A DNA stretch of 64,000 nucleotides from Flavobacterium pectinovorum (GCF_900142715.1 NZ_FRBX01000008.1:229107-293106); one strand, 5' to 3'; positions 42,226 to 50,256 are shown, numbered from the stretch's first letter. Notes: generated by a model from the sequence alone, not told the origin. A program made the numbers and translations.

Positions 42226-43713
42226 ATGAATAGCAAAAATAATACCATCAGCTTAGAAACATATTTTCAGGATTTTAGAAAAAATATTGTTGGAATAAAT
42301 CAGGAATTTATGTCTCCATACGGTAAAAAACAGATTATTTATACTGATTGGACTGCAAGTGGAAGATTATATCGCCCAATTGAAGAGAAACTTCTTAATG
42401 AATTCGGGCCTTTTGTGGCGAACACACATACAGAAACTACTGTGTCAGGTACTGCCATGACAAAAGCATATCATCATGCCAGACATATTATCAAGCGTCA
42501 TACTAATGCAAATCAGGATGATGTTTTGATTACGGATGGAACAGGAATGACGGGCGTTATCAATAAATTCCAGCGTATTCTGGGTTTAAAAATTCCAGAA
42601 AACTTAAAGGATTTTATTACGGTTCCTGCCGAAAAAAAACCTGTTGTTTTCATTTCACATATGGAGCATCATTCTAATCAAACATCATGGTTAGAGACAA
42701 TTGCCGATGTTGAAATTATCCCTTCTTGCGAAAAAGGACTTTTTTGCCTTGATAATCTTGAGCAATTGTTAGAAAAATATACGGATAGAACAATTAAAAT
42801 CGCTTCGATTACTTCATGCTCAAATGTTACGGGATTGAAAACTCCTTTTCATGAAGCGGCAAAATTGATGCATAAACATAATGGAGTTTGTTTTGTAGAT
42901 TTTGCCTGTTCAGGACCTTATGTAGAAATTGATATGCATCCTGCTGATCCTGAAGCTTATTTGGACGCGATTTTCTTTTCGCCACATAAATTTTTAGGCG
43001 GACCGGGAACTTCGGGTGTTTTGATTTTTAATAAAAAATTATACAATAACATGATTCCCGATTGTCCGGGTGGGGGAACTGTAAGCTGGACAAATCCATG
43101 GGGCGAACATAAATATGTTGACAATATTGAAGATCGTGAAGATGGCGGAACTCCGGGTTTCTTGCAGGTTATAAAAACTGCTTTGGCAATTGAGCTGAAG
43201 GAAGAAATGGGAATTGAAAACATTTTGCAGCGTGAACATGAAATTGTTGATTATGTTTTTAGCGAATTAGGATCTGTTGAAAATATCAAAATTCTGGCTG
43301 GCCAACATAAAAATCGTTTGGGAGTTGTTTCTTTTTTTATTGAAAATTTACATTTTAATTTAGGTGTAAAATTATTGAATGACAAATTCGGAATTCAAAC
43401 CAGAGGAGGATGCAGCTGTGCCGGAACTTACGGTCACTTTTTACTTCACGTAGATCAGGAAACTTCAAATAAATTGGTGAACGAAATTACGATTGGTGAT
43501 TTGATTAAAAAACCGGGATGGATCAGAATGTCTATTCACCCAACTACTACTGATGAAGAAATTAAATTTGTTTGTGATAGCATAAAAGAATTGTCTAAAA
43601 ACCATGAAACCTGGGCTTTAGATTATTCTTATGAAAAAAATACAAACGAATTTATCCATAAAAATGCAAATTCATTTGAAGATGAGTTGGTAGAAAAGTG
43701 GTTTAAATCATAA
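42226..43713 (+). CDS. Class V aminotransferase-fold PLP enzyme
   Basis: A 495-residue PLP enzyme of the aminotransferase V (SufS/selenocysteine-lyase-like) fold. The PLP-lysine block FFSPHKFLGGPGTSG is near residue 250, with an earlier SHMEHHSNQTSWLE motif and CFVDFACSGPYVE near 220. RGGCSCAGTYGHFLLHVD near 400 offers cysteines like the catalytic loop in desulfurase relatives. I chose ATG at 42226 because the upstream TTG start would include promoter-like sequence. Substrate unknown; candidates are cysteine, kynurenine or other amino acids. Confidence 0.8.
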   Translation: MNSKNNTISLETYFQDFRKNIVGINQEFMSPYGKKQIIYTDWTASGRLYRPIEEKLLNEFGPFVANTHTETTVSGTAMTKAYHHARHIIKRHTNANQDDVLITDGTGMTGVINKFQRILGLKIPENLKDFITVPAEKKPVVFISHMEHHSNQTSWLETIADVEIIPSCEKGLFCLDNLEQLLEKYTDRTIKIASITSCSNVTGLKTPFHEAAKLMHKHNGVCFVDFACSGPYVEIDMHPADPEAYLDAIFFSPHKFLGGPGTSGVLIFNKKLYNNMIPDCPGGGTVSWTNPWGEHKYVDNIEDREDGGTPGFLQVIKTALAIELKEEMGIENILQREHEIVDYVFSELGSVENIKILAGQHKNRLGVVSFFIENLHFNLGVKLLNDKFGIQTRGGCSCAGTYGHFLLHVDQETSNKLVNEITIGDLIKKPGWIRMSIHPTTTDEEIKFVCDSIKELSKNHETWALDYSYEKNTNEFIHKNANSFEDELVEKWFKS

Positions 43714-43733
43714 TTTTTTTAACAAAGATTAAC

Positions 43734-43825
43734 CGTAGAGACGCACAGCAGTGCGTGTACGTTCCAATTTACTATATTTAATTGACCAGAACAATGTGTT
43801 AGACGCACTGCTGTGCGTCTCTACG
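43734..43825. repeat. GTAGAGACGCAC inverted repeat
   Basis: CGTAGAGACGCACAGCAGTGCG at 43734 pairs with ACGCACTGCTGTGCGTCTCTACG ending 43825. Each arm is itself nearly palindromic (ACGCAC...GTGCGT), so two alternative folds exist: one long hairpin or two small ones. Confidence 0.75.
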
Positions 43826-43947
43826 ATATACGTTGCCAATAAAATATTGCGGTAAATATTTCGGTAAACGTTGTGAAGATTTATAAATGAAATAATGTAT
43901 AGGGAATTTTTAAAAATAAATTTCTAATGAATTATTATATTTCTAAT

Positions 43948-44043
43948 CTAGCCCCGATAGAGCCGGTATCCTTTGAGAGGAACGAACAAAGATATAGGCG
44001 AAAGCGGGACTGGTCGTCTTTAAAATTCGATATTACTGCTTCT
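43948..44043 (-). repeat. Structured intergenic element, copy B
   Basis: Read on the minus strand it shows GAAGCAG, CCCGCTTTCGCC, TATATCTTTGTTCG, CAAAGGATACCGG and ATCGGGGCTAG, the same layout as copy A at 20311-20402 although the inner hairpin differs (here TTGTTCGTTCCTCTCAA). Compensating changes would suggest a conserved RNA structure. Position: downstream of a PLP enzyme and of an NTF2-like gene, in intergenic DNA. Confidence 0.6.
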
Positions 44044-44050
44044 AAAAAAC

Positions 44051-44084
44051 AAACCCGACAAGTTTTTCAAAACAAGTCGGGTTT
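44051..44084. terminator. Bidirectional terminator by the NTF2-like gene
   Basis: Stem AAACCCGAC with GTCGGGTTT around a 16-base loop; A-run on the left and T-run on the right. It lies 24 bases after the NTF2-like stop. Confidence 0.8.
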
Positions 44085-44108
44085 TTATATTAAATAATAT
44101 TATCAAAA

Positions 44109-44579
44109 TTATTTTGCCTGCTGAAATTTTTTGAGTGATAATAAGGCCTGCTCTTTTACTTTATCCTGAAAAAAGCCTGTCCAGCCCAATAAAAGCCCTT
44201 TAATTCCGAAAGCTTGTTTTGACCATTTCCAAACATCAAAATTATCTGTGTGTTTAATAATCAAACCATCCTGAAAAATAAATTCGGCAGAAATTTTATT
44301 AATAACATTTCGGTTGGTTTTACTAAAATTGTAAGTTGCAACCCAATTTGCCGATCCTGTAAAATCATCAGCCTTAACATTTGAGAACTCAATTTTTAAA
44401 TTGCCTTTACTTTTTAAAAGTAACATTTGCCACATGGAAGAAACCTGCTCTTCTTTTAGTAAGCCAAAAGCGGGGTCAATGAAATGAATTTTTGGATGAT
44501 AGCATTCATTCATTGTTTTATAATCGGCGTTGGCAAAAGCTGTGTAGAATTTGGTGATTAAGTTTTCGTTTGGGTTCAT
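44109..44579 (-). CDS. NTF2-like/SnoaL-type protein
   Basis: A 156-residue protein with the cone-shaped NTF2-like fold: helix-rich LITKFYTAFANADYKTMNECYHPKIHFIDPAFG at the start and a beta sheet with FIFQDGLIIKHTDNFDVWKW. Substrate and role unknown; relatives are often single-domain enzymes or binding proteins of polyketide or steroid type. Start ATG 44579 chosen by family alignment; an ATG three codons upstream is possible. Transcribed alone, ends at a terminator. Confidence 0.8.
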   Translation of the reverse strand: MNPNENLITKFYTAFANADYKTMNECYHPKIHFIDPAFGLLKEEQVSSMWQMLLLKSKGNLKIEFSNVKADDFTGSANWVATYNFSKTNRNVINKISAEFIFQDGLIIKHTDNFDVWKWSKQAFGIKGLLLGWTGFFQDKVKEQALLSLKKFQQAK

Positions 44580-44627
44580 AAAATACATTTAGGGCATAAA
44601 TATAAGATTTATTAGAAGAAAAAATCT

Positions 44628-45152
44628 TTATAAAACGCTAATTTCTTTTGCTGTATTGAATGTTTTTTTTGATTGGTCGAAAGCTGTAGAAAAATAATTG
44701 GTTTTGTTTACCGCTGTAAAATATCCGGTTTGATTGCCAAAGGTATTTGAGTTTCCGGTAATGATAAACCTAATTCCTTTTATATCAGTATTTTTAAGCT
44801 TGTTCATTTCTGCCGGTGTAAAATAATAGTAGGAAGTTGTTTTGCCATCTGCATATTCTTTTACATTTTTGTCAACACAGGCTATTACATCGGCGTTTGC
44901 CAAATCTACATAAACTCCTCCGGCAATTCGGGCCTTGTCGTTTGCTGTAGCAATTGTTAATTTTAAAATTCCTCCTTTTTCTGTTTTTGCAATCTGAACA
45001 TTAGCTTCTCCTGTGTAGGCATATTTTTCGCAGATAAAAGTATAATTTTGTGTTGCCGAAAAAGGTTTAGAGCCATTTACAATCATGGTTTCCTGAGCAT
45101 TGACCAAAGTCGAAAGGAACAATAACACAAAAAGAGGGAATTTTAAAATCAT
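44628..45152 (-). CDS. Small secreted protein of unknown function
   Basis: A 174-residue exported protein with signal peptide at 1-19 (ending LVNAQ). The remainder is predicted beta-rich, with two cysteines (FICEKY and VIACVDK) that could pair. No catalytic motif is recognised. It is the last of four tightly spaced minus-strand genes: methyltransferase, LytM/M23, DUF3887, this gene; the gap to DUF3887 is 12 bases. Function unknown. Confidence 0.75.
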   Translation of the reverse strand: MILKFPLFVLLFLSTLVNAQETMIVNGSKPFSATQNYTFICEKYAYTGEANVQIAKTEKGGILKLTIATANDKARIAGGVYVDLANADVIACVDKNVKEYADGKTTSYYYFTPAEMNKLKNTDIKGIRFIITGNSNTFGNQTGYFTAVNKTNYFSTAFDQSKKTFNTAKEISVL

Positions 45153-45164
45153 AAGTTAATTTTA

Positions 45165-45638
45165 TTAGTCTGTTATTTGAGATTCGAATTTTTCATCCCA
45201 ATCCATTGATTTTATAGCAGAAACTAAATTATCTTCATTTACAAAAACACGCAATTCTTTGTTTGCCACTTTTTTGGTGTATAATGCATGATAGCGATAA
45301 ATTGTTTCTTGTTTTGTTTTGTAAACACCATCCAATTTCAAATCAATAAAACTGCCATAATATTGTCTAAACTTTTGGCAGGTTTTTGTTAAACGTTCTT
45401 CGGTCGTGTTTTCCATTACAGATTGTGTGACTTCGGTTTCGTTAAAAGGTTTAAATTTTGATGTGTTGCAGGTTTCTAAAACCCGTTTACCTAAATCATA
45501 CGCTTTTTGTTGCTGCGCCGAACTAATTTCGGACGAAATAACTTTTTTAATTTTTAAATCTTCAGTGTCTCTGCTTATGGTTTTCGATTTACAACCAATT
45601 AGCAATAACAAACATATAATCAATCCTGCTTTCTTCAT
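45165..45638 (-). CDS. DUF3887-like lipoprotein
   Basis: A 157-residue lipoprotein: LLLIGCKSK at 14-22 is the lipobox with the acylated Cys at 17. The remainder contains helix-rich regions and RVLETCNTSKFKPFNETEVT, RLTKTCQKFRQYYGSFIDLKLDGVYKT, features of DUF3887-type proteins. The mature protein is probably at the outer membrane's periplasmic face. The gap to the M23 gene is 6 bases, so co-translation is likely. No enzymatic role known. Confidence 0.7.
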   Translation of the reverse strand: MKKAGLIICLLLLIGCKSKTISRDTEDLKIKKVISSEISSAQQQKAYDLGKRVLETCNTSKFKPFNETEVTQSVMENTTEERLTKTCQKFRQYYGSFIDLKLDGVYKTKQETIYRYHALYTKKVANKELRVFVNEDNLVSAIKSMDWDEKFESQITD

Positions 45639-45644
45639 AACTAT

Positions 45645-46322
45645 TTATGTTATTTTTAATAATAAGTTAGGGTCGGGACAGTTTTCTATATAAAAGTTTA
45701 AGTCGTTTATGTTACAAACTCCTGGATAATCACCGTAATAATTTTCAATATTATTTATAATCTGAAAATGCAAATGAGGCGCATAATCTCCATTAACTGT
45801 AGAATTTCCAAAGGTTGCCAAACGATCTCCTTTTTTAAGAACTGTTCCAACGGTAATATTTTCTATACTTTCTAACGATAAATGTCCATATAAAGTATAA
45901 AATTTTTCATTTTCAACTTCATGTTCCAAAATAATAGTAGGACCATAATCCCCAAAACCTTCATTATTTTTAAAACTGTGAATTTTACCATCAAGCGGAG
46001 CCAGAATGGAAGTTCCAACTTTTCCCCATAAGTCCAAACCTATATGGATATTACGTTCAGGAAGAGTTTCATTTTTAAAAATAGTACTTCTTTGATATAA
46101 GTTCCGTCCTTCAATATAACCGCCAAAAGCTATTTCGGCATTATTCTTTTTTAAATAATTGGTTATAAAATTTTCAAAATCAGCGGCAGTCAAAGGTTTA
46201 CTTTCAACTAGTCCTTTGTTGGTAACTGATAAATCTAATGCTACATATTTTGAGAAATCTATACTTGAATCAATAACTTTAGTAGGCGGCAAGGATTTTA
46301 AAATAGAAACTAAGGTCTTCAT
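45645..46322 (-). CDS. M23/LytM-type metallopeptidase-like protein, without signal
   Basis: A 225-residue protein with the M23 core: HIGLDLWGKVGTSILAPLDGK near 98-118 and APHLHFQIINN near 180-190, so both the HxxxD and HxH zinc motifs are present. There is no signal peptide or membrane helix at the start, unlike most peptidoglycan hydrolases, so it could be cytoplasmic. Catalysis of D-Ala bonds in peptidoglycan would then be unexpected; a cytoplasmic role or an alternative export is possible. It follows the methyltransferase with an 11-base gap. Confidence 0.8.
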   Translation of the reverse strand: MKTLVSILKSLPPTKVIDSSIDFSKYVALDLSVTNKGLVESKPLTAADFENFITNYLKKNNAEIAFGGYIEGRNLYQRSTIFKNETLPERNIHIGLDLWGKVGTSILAPLDGKIHSFKNNEGFGDYGPTIILEHEVENEKFYTLYGHLSLESIENITVGTVLKKGDRLATFGNSTVNGDYAPHLHFQIINNIENYYGDYPGVCNINDLNFYIENCPDPNLLLKIT

Positions 46323-46333
46323 AAAATAGCAAA

Positions 46334-46999
46334 TTAGGCGACTTTTTCGATGATAATTAATTCGTTATGAACCTCCACACGAGGCAACATTTTTGAGGAA
46401 AACAATTTACTATTTATTTCTGAAATATACTTTCTATTTCTAACATTATGTGCTTCATCCAAAATCATGGTGTTAAAAAGGACAACCCCTTTGTTTTTTA
46501 ATAATGAAAAAACACGGTTTGCAAAAAAACTTTCAAATAAAAAATTGGGCATTTTTATATCTTCAAAAACATCAATAATAATCAAGTCATATTTGTCTTT
46601 GGTTTTTAAAACAAATTCAAAAGCATCGTCGATAATAATTTCGAGTTGTTTGATTTGGTCAAGATTAAAGTATTGATTGGCAATCTGAATCATATCAGGG
46701 TCAATTTCGACTCCGGTAATTTTACCTTTATATTCAACTTCGTCTACGAGAGTTTTTATAACACTTCCGCCGGCAACGCCCAGCAACAAAATATGTTCCA
46801 TCTTAAGAATGGTTTCATAACCAATATTTCGTAATCCGTACCTTAATATACGCTGCAGACTTCCATAAGAATAATTGGTGTTTTCAGAATCTAAAACTAA
46901 TTCGCCATTTGCCCAGGTAACTTCGATCACTTTGCTTCTGGCTGATTTTTTTTTGAATATTTTTATTGGAATCAGATAACTGAATATTTTTTGAATCAT
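46334..46999 (-). CDS. Spermidine-synthase-like methyltransferase-fold protein
   Basis: A 221-residue protein of the spermidine synthase/SAM-methyltransferase fold. Motif I is HILLLGVAGGSVIKTL (about 70-85), motif II ITGVEIDPDMIQIANQYF (about 95-112), and later LIIIDVFEDIKMPNFLFE. It lacks the MFS part found in fused forms. Substrate unknown; relatives use decarboxylated SAM or SAM. It leads the four-gene minus-strand run. It may not be a true spermidine synthase because the full catalytic set is not clear. Confidence 0.75.
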   Translation of the reverse strand: MIQKIFSYLIPIKIFKKKSARSKVIEVTWANGELVLDSENTNYSYGSLQRILRYGLRNIGYETILKMEHILLLGVAGGSVIKTLVDEVEYKGKITGVEIDPDMIQIANQYFNLDQIKQLEIIIDDAFEFVLKTKDKYDLIIIDVFEDIKMPNFLFESFFANRVFSLLKNKGVVLFNTMILDEAHNVRNRKYISEINSKLFSSKMLPRVEVHNELIIIEKVA

Positions 47000-47064
47000 T
47001 TTATTGCGCTTTAACTCAAATTTACCATTAAAATCTTTTAATTTGCACGAAATAATTGACTTTA

Positions 47065-47616
47065 ATGAAGAAAAAATTATACAAATTCCTTTTTTTTAAG
47101 CTAATGGGCTGGAAAATAGTGGGTATCGAAAATGCTGAAGTAAAAAAATGTGTCTTGATGGTTATGCCTCATACAAGCAATCATGATTTTTATTTGGGAG
47201 TTTTAACCCGCGGAATCTCCGGATTGCAAATGAATTGGGTAGGAAAGAAGGAATTATTTACTTTTCCGTTTGGTTATTATTTTAAATATATGGGCGGAGA
47301 ACCTTTAGATCGCACCGGCGGTTTAAATAAGGTAGATTCTATCGCTGCAATTTTTAACAGAAAAGAAGTTTTTCGTCTTGCCGTTGCTCCAGAGGGAACC
47401 CGAAAAGGAGTGAAGGAAATTAAAACCGGATTTTACTATATTGCTCTTAAAGCAAATGTGCCCATTGTTCCGGTAACTTTTAACTGGGGAAAGAAAGAAG
47501 TGAATTTTGGAAAACCTCTTCAGCCAACTGGGAATTATGAAGCCGATCTGGAAATTTTGAAATTACATTTTACTGGAGTCTTAGGAAAAATCCCGGAGAA
47601 TGGTGTTCAAATCTAA
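47065..47616 (+). CDS. PlsC-type acyltransferase
   Basis: A 183-residue membrane-associated acyltransferase of the 1-acyl-glycerol-3-phosphate type. The catalytic HX4D motif is HTSNHD near 41-46, and PEGTRKGVKE near 115-124 is the second motif. The start was set to ATG 47065 (TTG at 47056 also in frame). It likely acylates lysophosphatidate or a related lipid. Single gene, divergent from the methyltransferase gene. Confidence 0.85.
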   Translation: MKKKLYKFLFFKLMGWKIVGIENAEVKKCVLMVMPHTSNHDFYLGVLTRGISGLQMNWVGKKELFTFPFGYYFKYMGGEPLDRTGGLNKVDSIAAIFNRKEVFRLAVAPEGTRKGVKEIKTGFYYIALKANVPIVPVTFNWGKKEVNFGKPLQPTGNYEADLEILKLHFTGVLGKIPENGVQI

Positions 47617-47699
47617 ATTTTAGTTTGTTTTTTTGATTCCGTGAGAATCCGTTATTTGAAAAATATTTTAAAAAAAAATTAAATACGCGAAAATTAAGA

Positions 47700-48173
47700 T
47701 TATGGGTTATATACCTTAAATGTTCCGTTTTTATAAAAAAATACAATTTTTTCGATTTCACCTTCTTCTAAATTTAGATTTGAGTTTTTAGATTCTGAAA
47801 AATATCTTTTTTCCTGACTTTCCTCTTTTTTATTCATTCCTGAAAATAAATCTTTCGAAACTTCATTTTCATTATATGGAATAGGAGCAGAAGATTTTTC
47901 AATTTCAACTGTATTTTCAATTTTAGAATTTACGGTTTCTTCCTCATTTTTAGGAAAACTTCCTTTGCCATTTAAAATCCAATACAAGTCTACATCTGGA
48001 AAAACTTCCAAAATTTTAAGAACAAAATCAAGACTTGGTTTGTTTCTACCAGAAAGTAGGTGAGACATACTAGATCGCTGCACACCTATTTTATCAGCAA
48101 AAGAAGAGGCATTTAAAGCATAATAATCGAGTATTATTTCGAGCCTTTTTACAAAATCATCGATGTTTACCAT
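47700..48173 (-). CDS. XRE-family transcriptional regulator
   Basis: A 157-residue regulator with an N-terminal helix-turn-helix of the XRE/Cro type (LNASSFADKIGVQRSSMSHLLSGRNKPS, residues 21-48), a short conserved DVDLYWILNGKGSFPK block, and a polar, acid-rich C-terminal half ending EKIVFFYKNGTFKVYNP. It belongs to a group frequent in Bacteroidota, usually self-regulating. Five or six palindromes of GTTTAC-N4-GTAAAC surround its start codon and the divergent M14 gene's promoter; one covers its own start codon. This strongly suggests it is the repressor of both. Confidence 0.85.
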   Translation of the reverse strand: MVNIDDFVKRLEIILDYYALNASSFADKIGVQRSSMSHLLSGRNKPSLDFVLKILEVFPDVDLYWILNGKGSFPKNEEETVNSKIENTVEIEKSSAPIPYNENEVSKDLFSGMNKKEESQEKRYFSESKNSNLNLEEGEIEKIVFFYKNGTFKVYNP

Positions 48174-48180
48174 TGTAAAT
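48165..48180. promoter_or_regulatory. Operator-like palindrome O1 over the XRE start codon
   Basis: GTTTAC-CATT-GTAAAT, one mismatch from the perfect GTTTAC-N4-GTAAAC palindrome, covering the XRE start codon (48171-48173). Confidence 0.6.
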
Positions 48181-48199
48181 TATATATTTAAAAAGTGAT

Positions 48200-48215
48200 G
48201 TTTACAAATGTAACT
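48200..48215. promoter_or_regulatory. Operator-like palindrome O2
   Basis: GTTTAC-AAAT-GTAACT, two mismatches in the right half. Its centre is 35 bases from O1. Confidence 0.5.
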
Positions 48216-48235
48216 ATAATAAATGTAATAAGCAA

Positions 48236-48251
48236 TTTTACAATAGTAAAT
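48236..48251. promoter_or_regulatory. Operator-like palindrome O3
   Basis: TTTTAC-AATA-GTAAAT, one mismatch in each half. Its centre is 36 bases from O2. Confidence 0.5.
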
Positions 48252-48399
48252 CAGATGATTAAGATTAAAAAGTACTCAAATTTACTATAGGTGATTGCGT
48301 TTAACTGATTGAAATACAGATTTATAATGTATTTAATTAACAGAAGTAACAAATGTTAACTTCAAAATCTTAAAAACCAATTTTTAGAGCCTAAAAACT

Positions 48400-48415
48400 G
48401 TTTACATTTCTAAAT
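48400..48415. promoter_or_regulatory. Weak operator-like site O4
   Basis: GTTTAC-ATTT-CTAAAT; perfect left half, two mismatches in the right. It lies 33 bases from O5. Confidence 0.35.
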
Positions 48416-48432
48416 AATTTTAAATTTTTCAT

Positions 48433-48448
48433 GTTTACAATTGTAAAA
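48433..48448. promoter_or_regulatory. Operator-like palindrome O5
   Basis: GTTTAC-AATT-GTAAAA, one mismatch, upstream of the M14 gene. Confidence 0.6.
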
Positions 48449-48456
48449 ATAAAGAT

Positions 48457-48472
48457 GTTTACTTTTGTAAAC
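48457..48472. promoter_or_regulatory. Operator-like palindrome O6, perfect
   Basis: GTTTAC-TTTT-GTAAAC, both half-sites identical to the consensus, ending 13 bases before the M14 start codon. Confidence 0.65.
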
Positions 48473-48485
48473 TAATCAAATTACA

Positions 48486-49640
48486 ATGAATTTAGAAGAA
48501 TTATTTAATCAATACAAAGAGCAATCTATTGCGGGACGTTATCTAACTTTAGATCATATTCAGCCATTATTAGATAAACTAAATACTAATAATCAGGTAA
48601 AAATTATTGGACATTCGGTTTTAAACAAACCTATATATAGTTATGAAATTGGTACAGGAGAAACTCGTATTTATTTATGGTCCCAAATGCACGGAAATGA
48701 AAGCACTACAACCAAAGCGCTTTTTGATTTTATTAATGTATTAAACGGCAAGTCGGATTTTGCAGATAAAATGCTAAAAACGTTTACTTTTTACACTATT
48801 CCAATTCTAAATCCTGACGGGGCGGCGCTTTATACTCGTGAAAATGCCAATAAAATTGACTTAAACCGAGATTCACAGAATCTGACTCAGCCAGAGAGTA
48901 TTATTTTAAGGAAAGTATTCGAAGATTTTAAACCTCATTATTGTTTTAATCTTCATGATCAGCGCACAATTTTTGGCGCAGGAGATAGTGGTAAACCGGC
49001 AACTGTTTCTTTTTTGGCACCATCTTATAACGAAGCTCGTGATATAAATGATAACAGATTAAAAGCCATAAACCTTATTGCGGGCCTTAATGATGTATTA
49101 CAGGAGTATATTCCGGGGCAGGTGGGACGTTTTGATGATTCATTCAATATTAATTGTATTGGAGATACCTTTCAGTTCTTAGGAGTTCCAACTATTTTAT
49201 TTGAAGCTGGTCATTTTCCGAACGATTATCAAAGAGAAATTACCCGAAAATTAATATTTTTCTCACTAATTTCGAGTTTTAAACTCCTTTCCGAAAACGA
49301 TTTAGTTGACAATCGAATTAATGATTATTTGAATATTTCACAAAATAAAGTCGTTTTTTATGATTTTATGTATAAAAACATCAAAATAAATTATGATGGT
49401 ATCGAAATTATTACGAATTTTGTCGCACAATACAAAGAAGAATTGATTGAAAATAAGATTCAGTTTAACGCTTACATAGTTGAAGTAGGCGACTTGGAAA
49501 ATTATTTTGGTCATTATGAATATGATGCTCAAGGTGCAGATTATACAGATGACTTTAATAACATTCCGAAATTGAATCAAAAAGCAAATTTTTATTTAAA
49601 TAAAAATGTTAAATTTGTTAACGGATTGACAAAAAGTTAA
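48486..49640 (+). CDS. M14-family zinc carboxypeptidase
   Basis: A 384-residue carboxypeptidase-fold protein. The zinc ligands H69 and E72 are in SQMHGNESTTTKALFDF (residues 67-83), KIDLNRDSQNLTQPES is the next conserved block, HYCFNLHDQRT gives the third ligand His, and TILFEAGHFPNDYQREI near 235-252 carries the catalytic Glu. No signal peptide is seen, so it may be cytoplasmic. Substrates may be peptides or N-acyl amino acids. Its promoter carries at least three palindromes related to the XRE gene, so it is probably the main XRE target. Confidence 0.85.
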   Translation: MNLEELFNQYKEQSIAGRYLTLDHIQPLLDKLNTNNQVKIIGHSVLNKPIYSYEIGTGETRIYLWSQMHGNESTTTKALFDFINVLNGKSDFADKMLKTFTFYTIPILNPDGAALYTRENANKIDLNRDSQNLTQPESIILRKVFEDFKPHYCFNLHDQRTIFGAGDSGKPATVSFLAPSYNEARDINDNRLKAINLIAGLNDVLQEYIPGQVGRFDDSFNINCIGDTFQFLGVPTILFEAGHFPNDYQREITRKLIFFSLISSFKLLSENDLVDNRINDYLNISQNKVVFYDFMYKNIKINYDGIEIITNFVAQYKEELIENKIQFNAYIVEVGDLENYFGHYEYDAQGADYTDDFNNIPKLNQKANFYLNKNVKFVNGLTKS

Positions 49641-49717
49641 TTTTTATGTGAATTTGTTATTTTTTATACATATTTTTATACTTTGTTATAGCAATTAGTA
49701 ATATTAATTAAAGAATT

Positions 49718-50197
49718 ATGAGTAAATTTCGTTTAGATGAAGTAGATCACCAGATTTTAGATATGTTAATAGACAATACGAGAGTTCCGTTTACTGACAT
49801 TGCAAAAAAATTATTGATATCTGCTGGAACAGTACATGTTAGAGTAAAAAAAATGGAAGACGCAGGAATTATAATGGGATCTTCATTAGCCTTAGATTAC
49901 GATAAATTAGGGTATTCATTTATTGCTTATGTAGGTGTGTTTCTTAATAATACCTCTCAAACTAAATTTGTATTAGAGCGAATAAACCAAATTCCTTTCG
50001 TAACTGTGGCTTCTGTAACTACCGGAAAATTCAATATTTTCTGTAAAATCAGAGCGAAAGATACGAAACACGCGAAGGAAGTTATTTTCATGATCGACGA
50101 TATCGAAGGCGTTTACAGAACAGAAACAATGATTTCATTAGAAGAAAGTATAAACGATAAGAAGCGTTTGATGCATACTATATTTAAAAATATGTAA
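49718..50197 (+). CDS. Lrp/AsnC-family transcriptional regulator
   Basis: A 159-residue regulator with an N-terminal HTH (DHQILDMLIDNTRVPFTDIAKKLLISAGTVHVRVKKMED, residues 7-46) and a C-terminal RAM domain with YSFIAYVGVFLN and VTTGKFNIFCKIRAK. These respond to amino acids. It lies between the M14 peptidase and PEP carboxylase genes, ends at a terminator, and may control amino-acid or peptide metabolism genes. No target is visible in the sequence. Confidence 0.93.
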   Translation: MSKFRLDEVDHQILDMLIDNTRVPFTDIAKKLLISAGTVHVRVKKMEDAGIIMGSSLALDYDKLGYSFIAYVGVFLNNTSQTKFVLERINQIPFVTVASVTTGKFNIFCKIRAKDTKHAKEVIFMIDDIEGVYRTETMISLEESINDKKRLMHTIFKNM

Positions 50198-50225
50198 TAT
50201 TTTCTTGAATGCTATATTAAAATAT

Positions 50226-50256
50226 AACCTCAAGTTTATTCTTGGGGTTTTTTTAT
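50226..50256 (+). terminator. Terminator after the Lrp/AsnC gene
   Basis: Stem AACCTCAAG with CTTGGGGTT (one G-U pair), six-base loop TTTATT, then seven T. Confidence 0.85.

Larger units (their letters stand above)
43714..44108. other. Gene-free region with two repeat elements
   Basis: The 395 bases contain an inverted repeat of the GAGACGCAC family (43734-43825), an A+T-rich spacer of about 120 bases, a structured element (43948-44043) and a terminator (44051-44084). I see no coding frame. Confidence 0.6.
48174..48485. promoter_or_regulatory. XRE / M14 intergenic region with operator array
   Basis: 312 bases between divergent genes. Contains the palindrome sites described, in two clusters (48165-48251 and 48400-48472), with A+T-rich DNA and no coding frame between. 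The layout suggests one promoter under each cluster; no exact TAnnTTTG box could be assigned. Confidence 0.6.
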
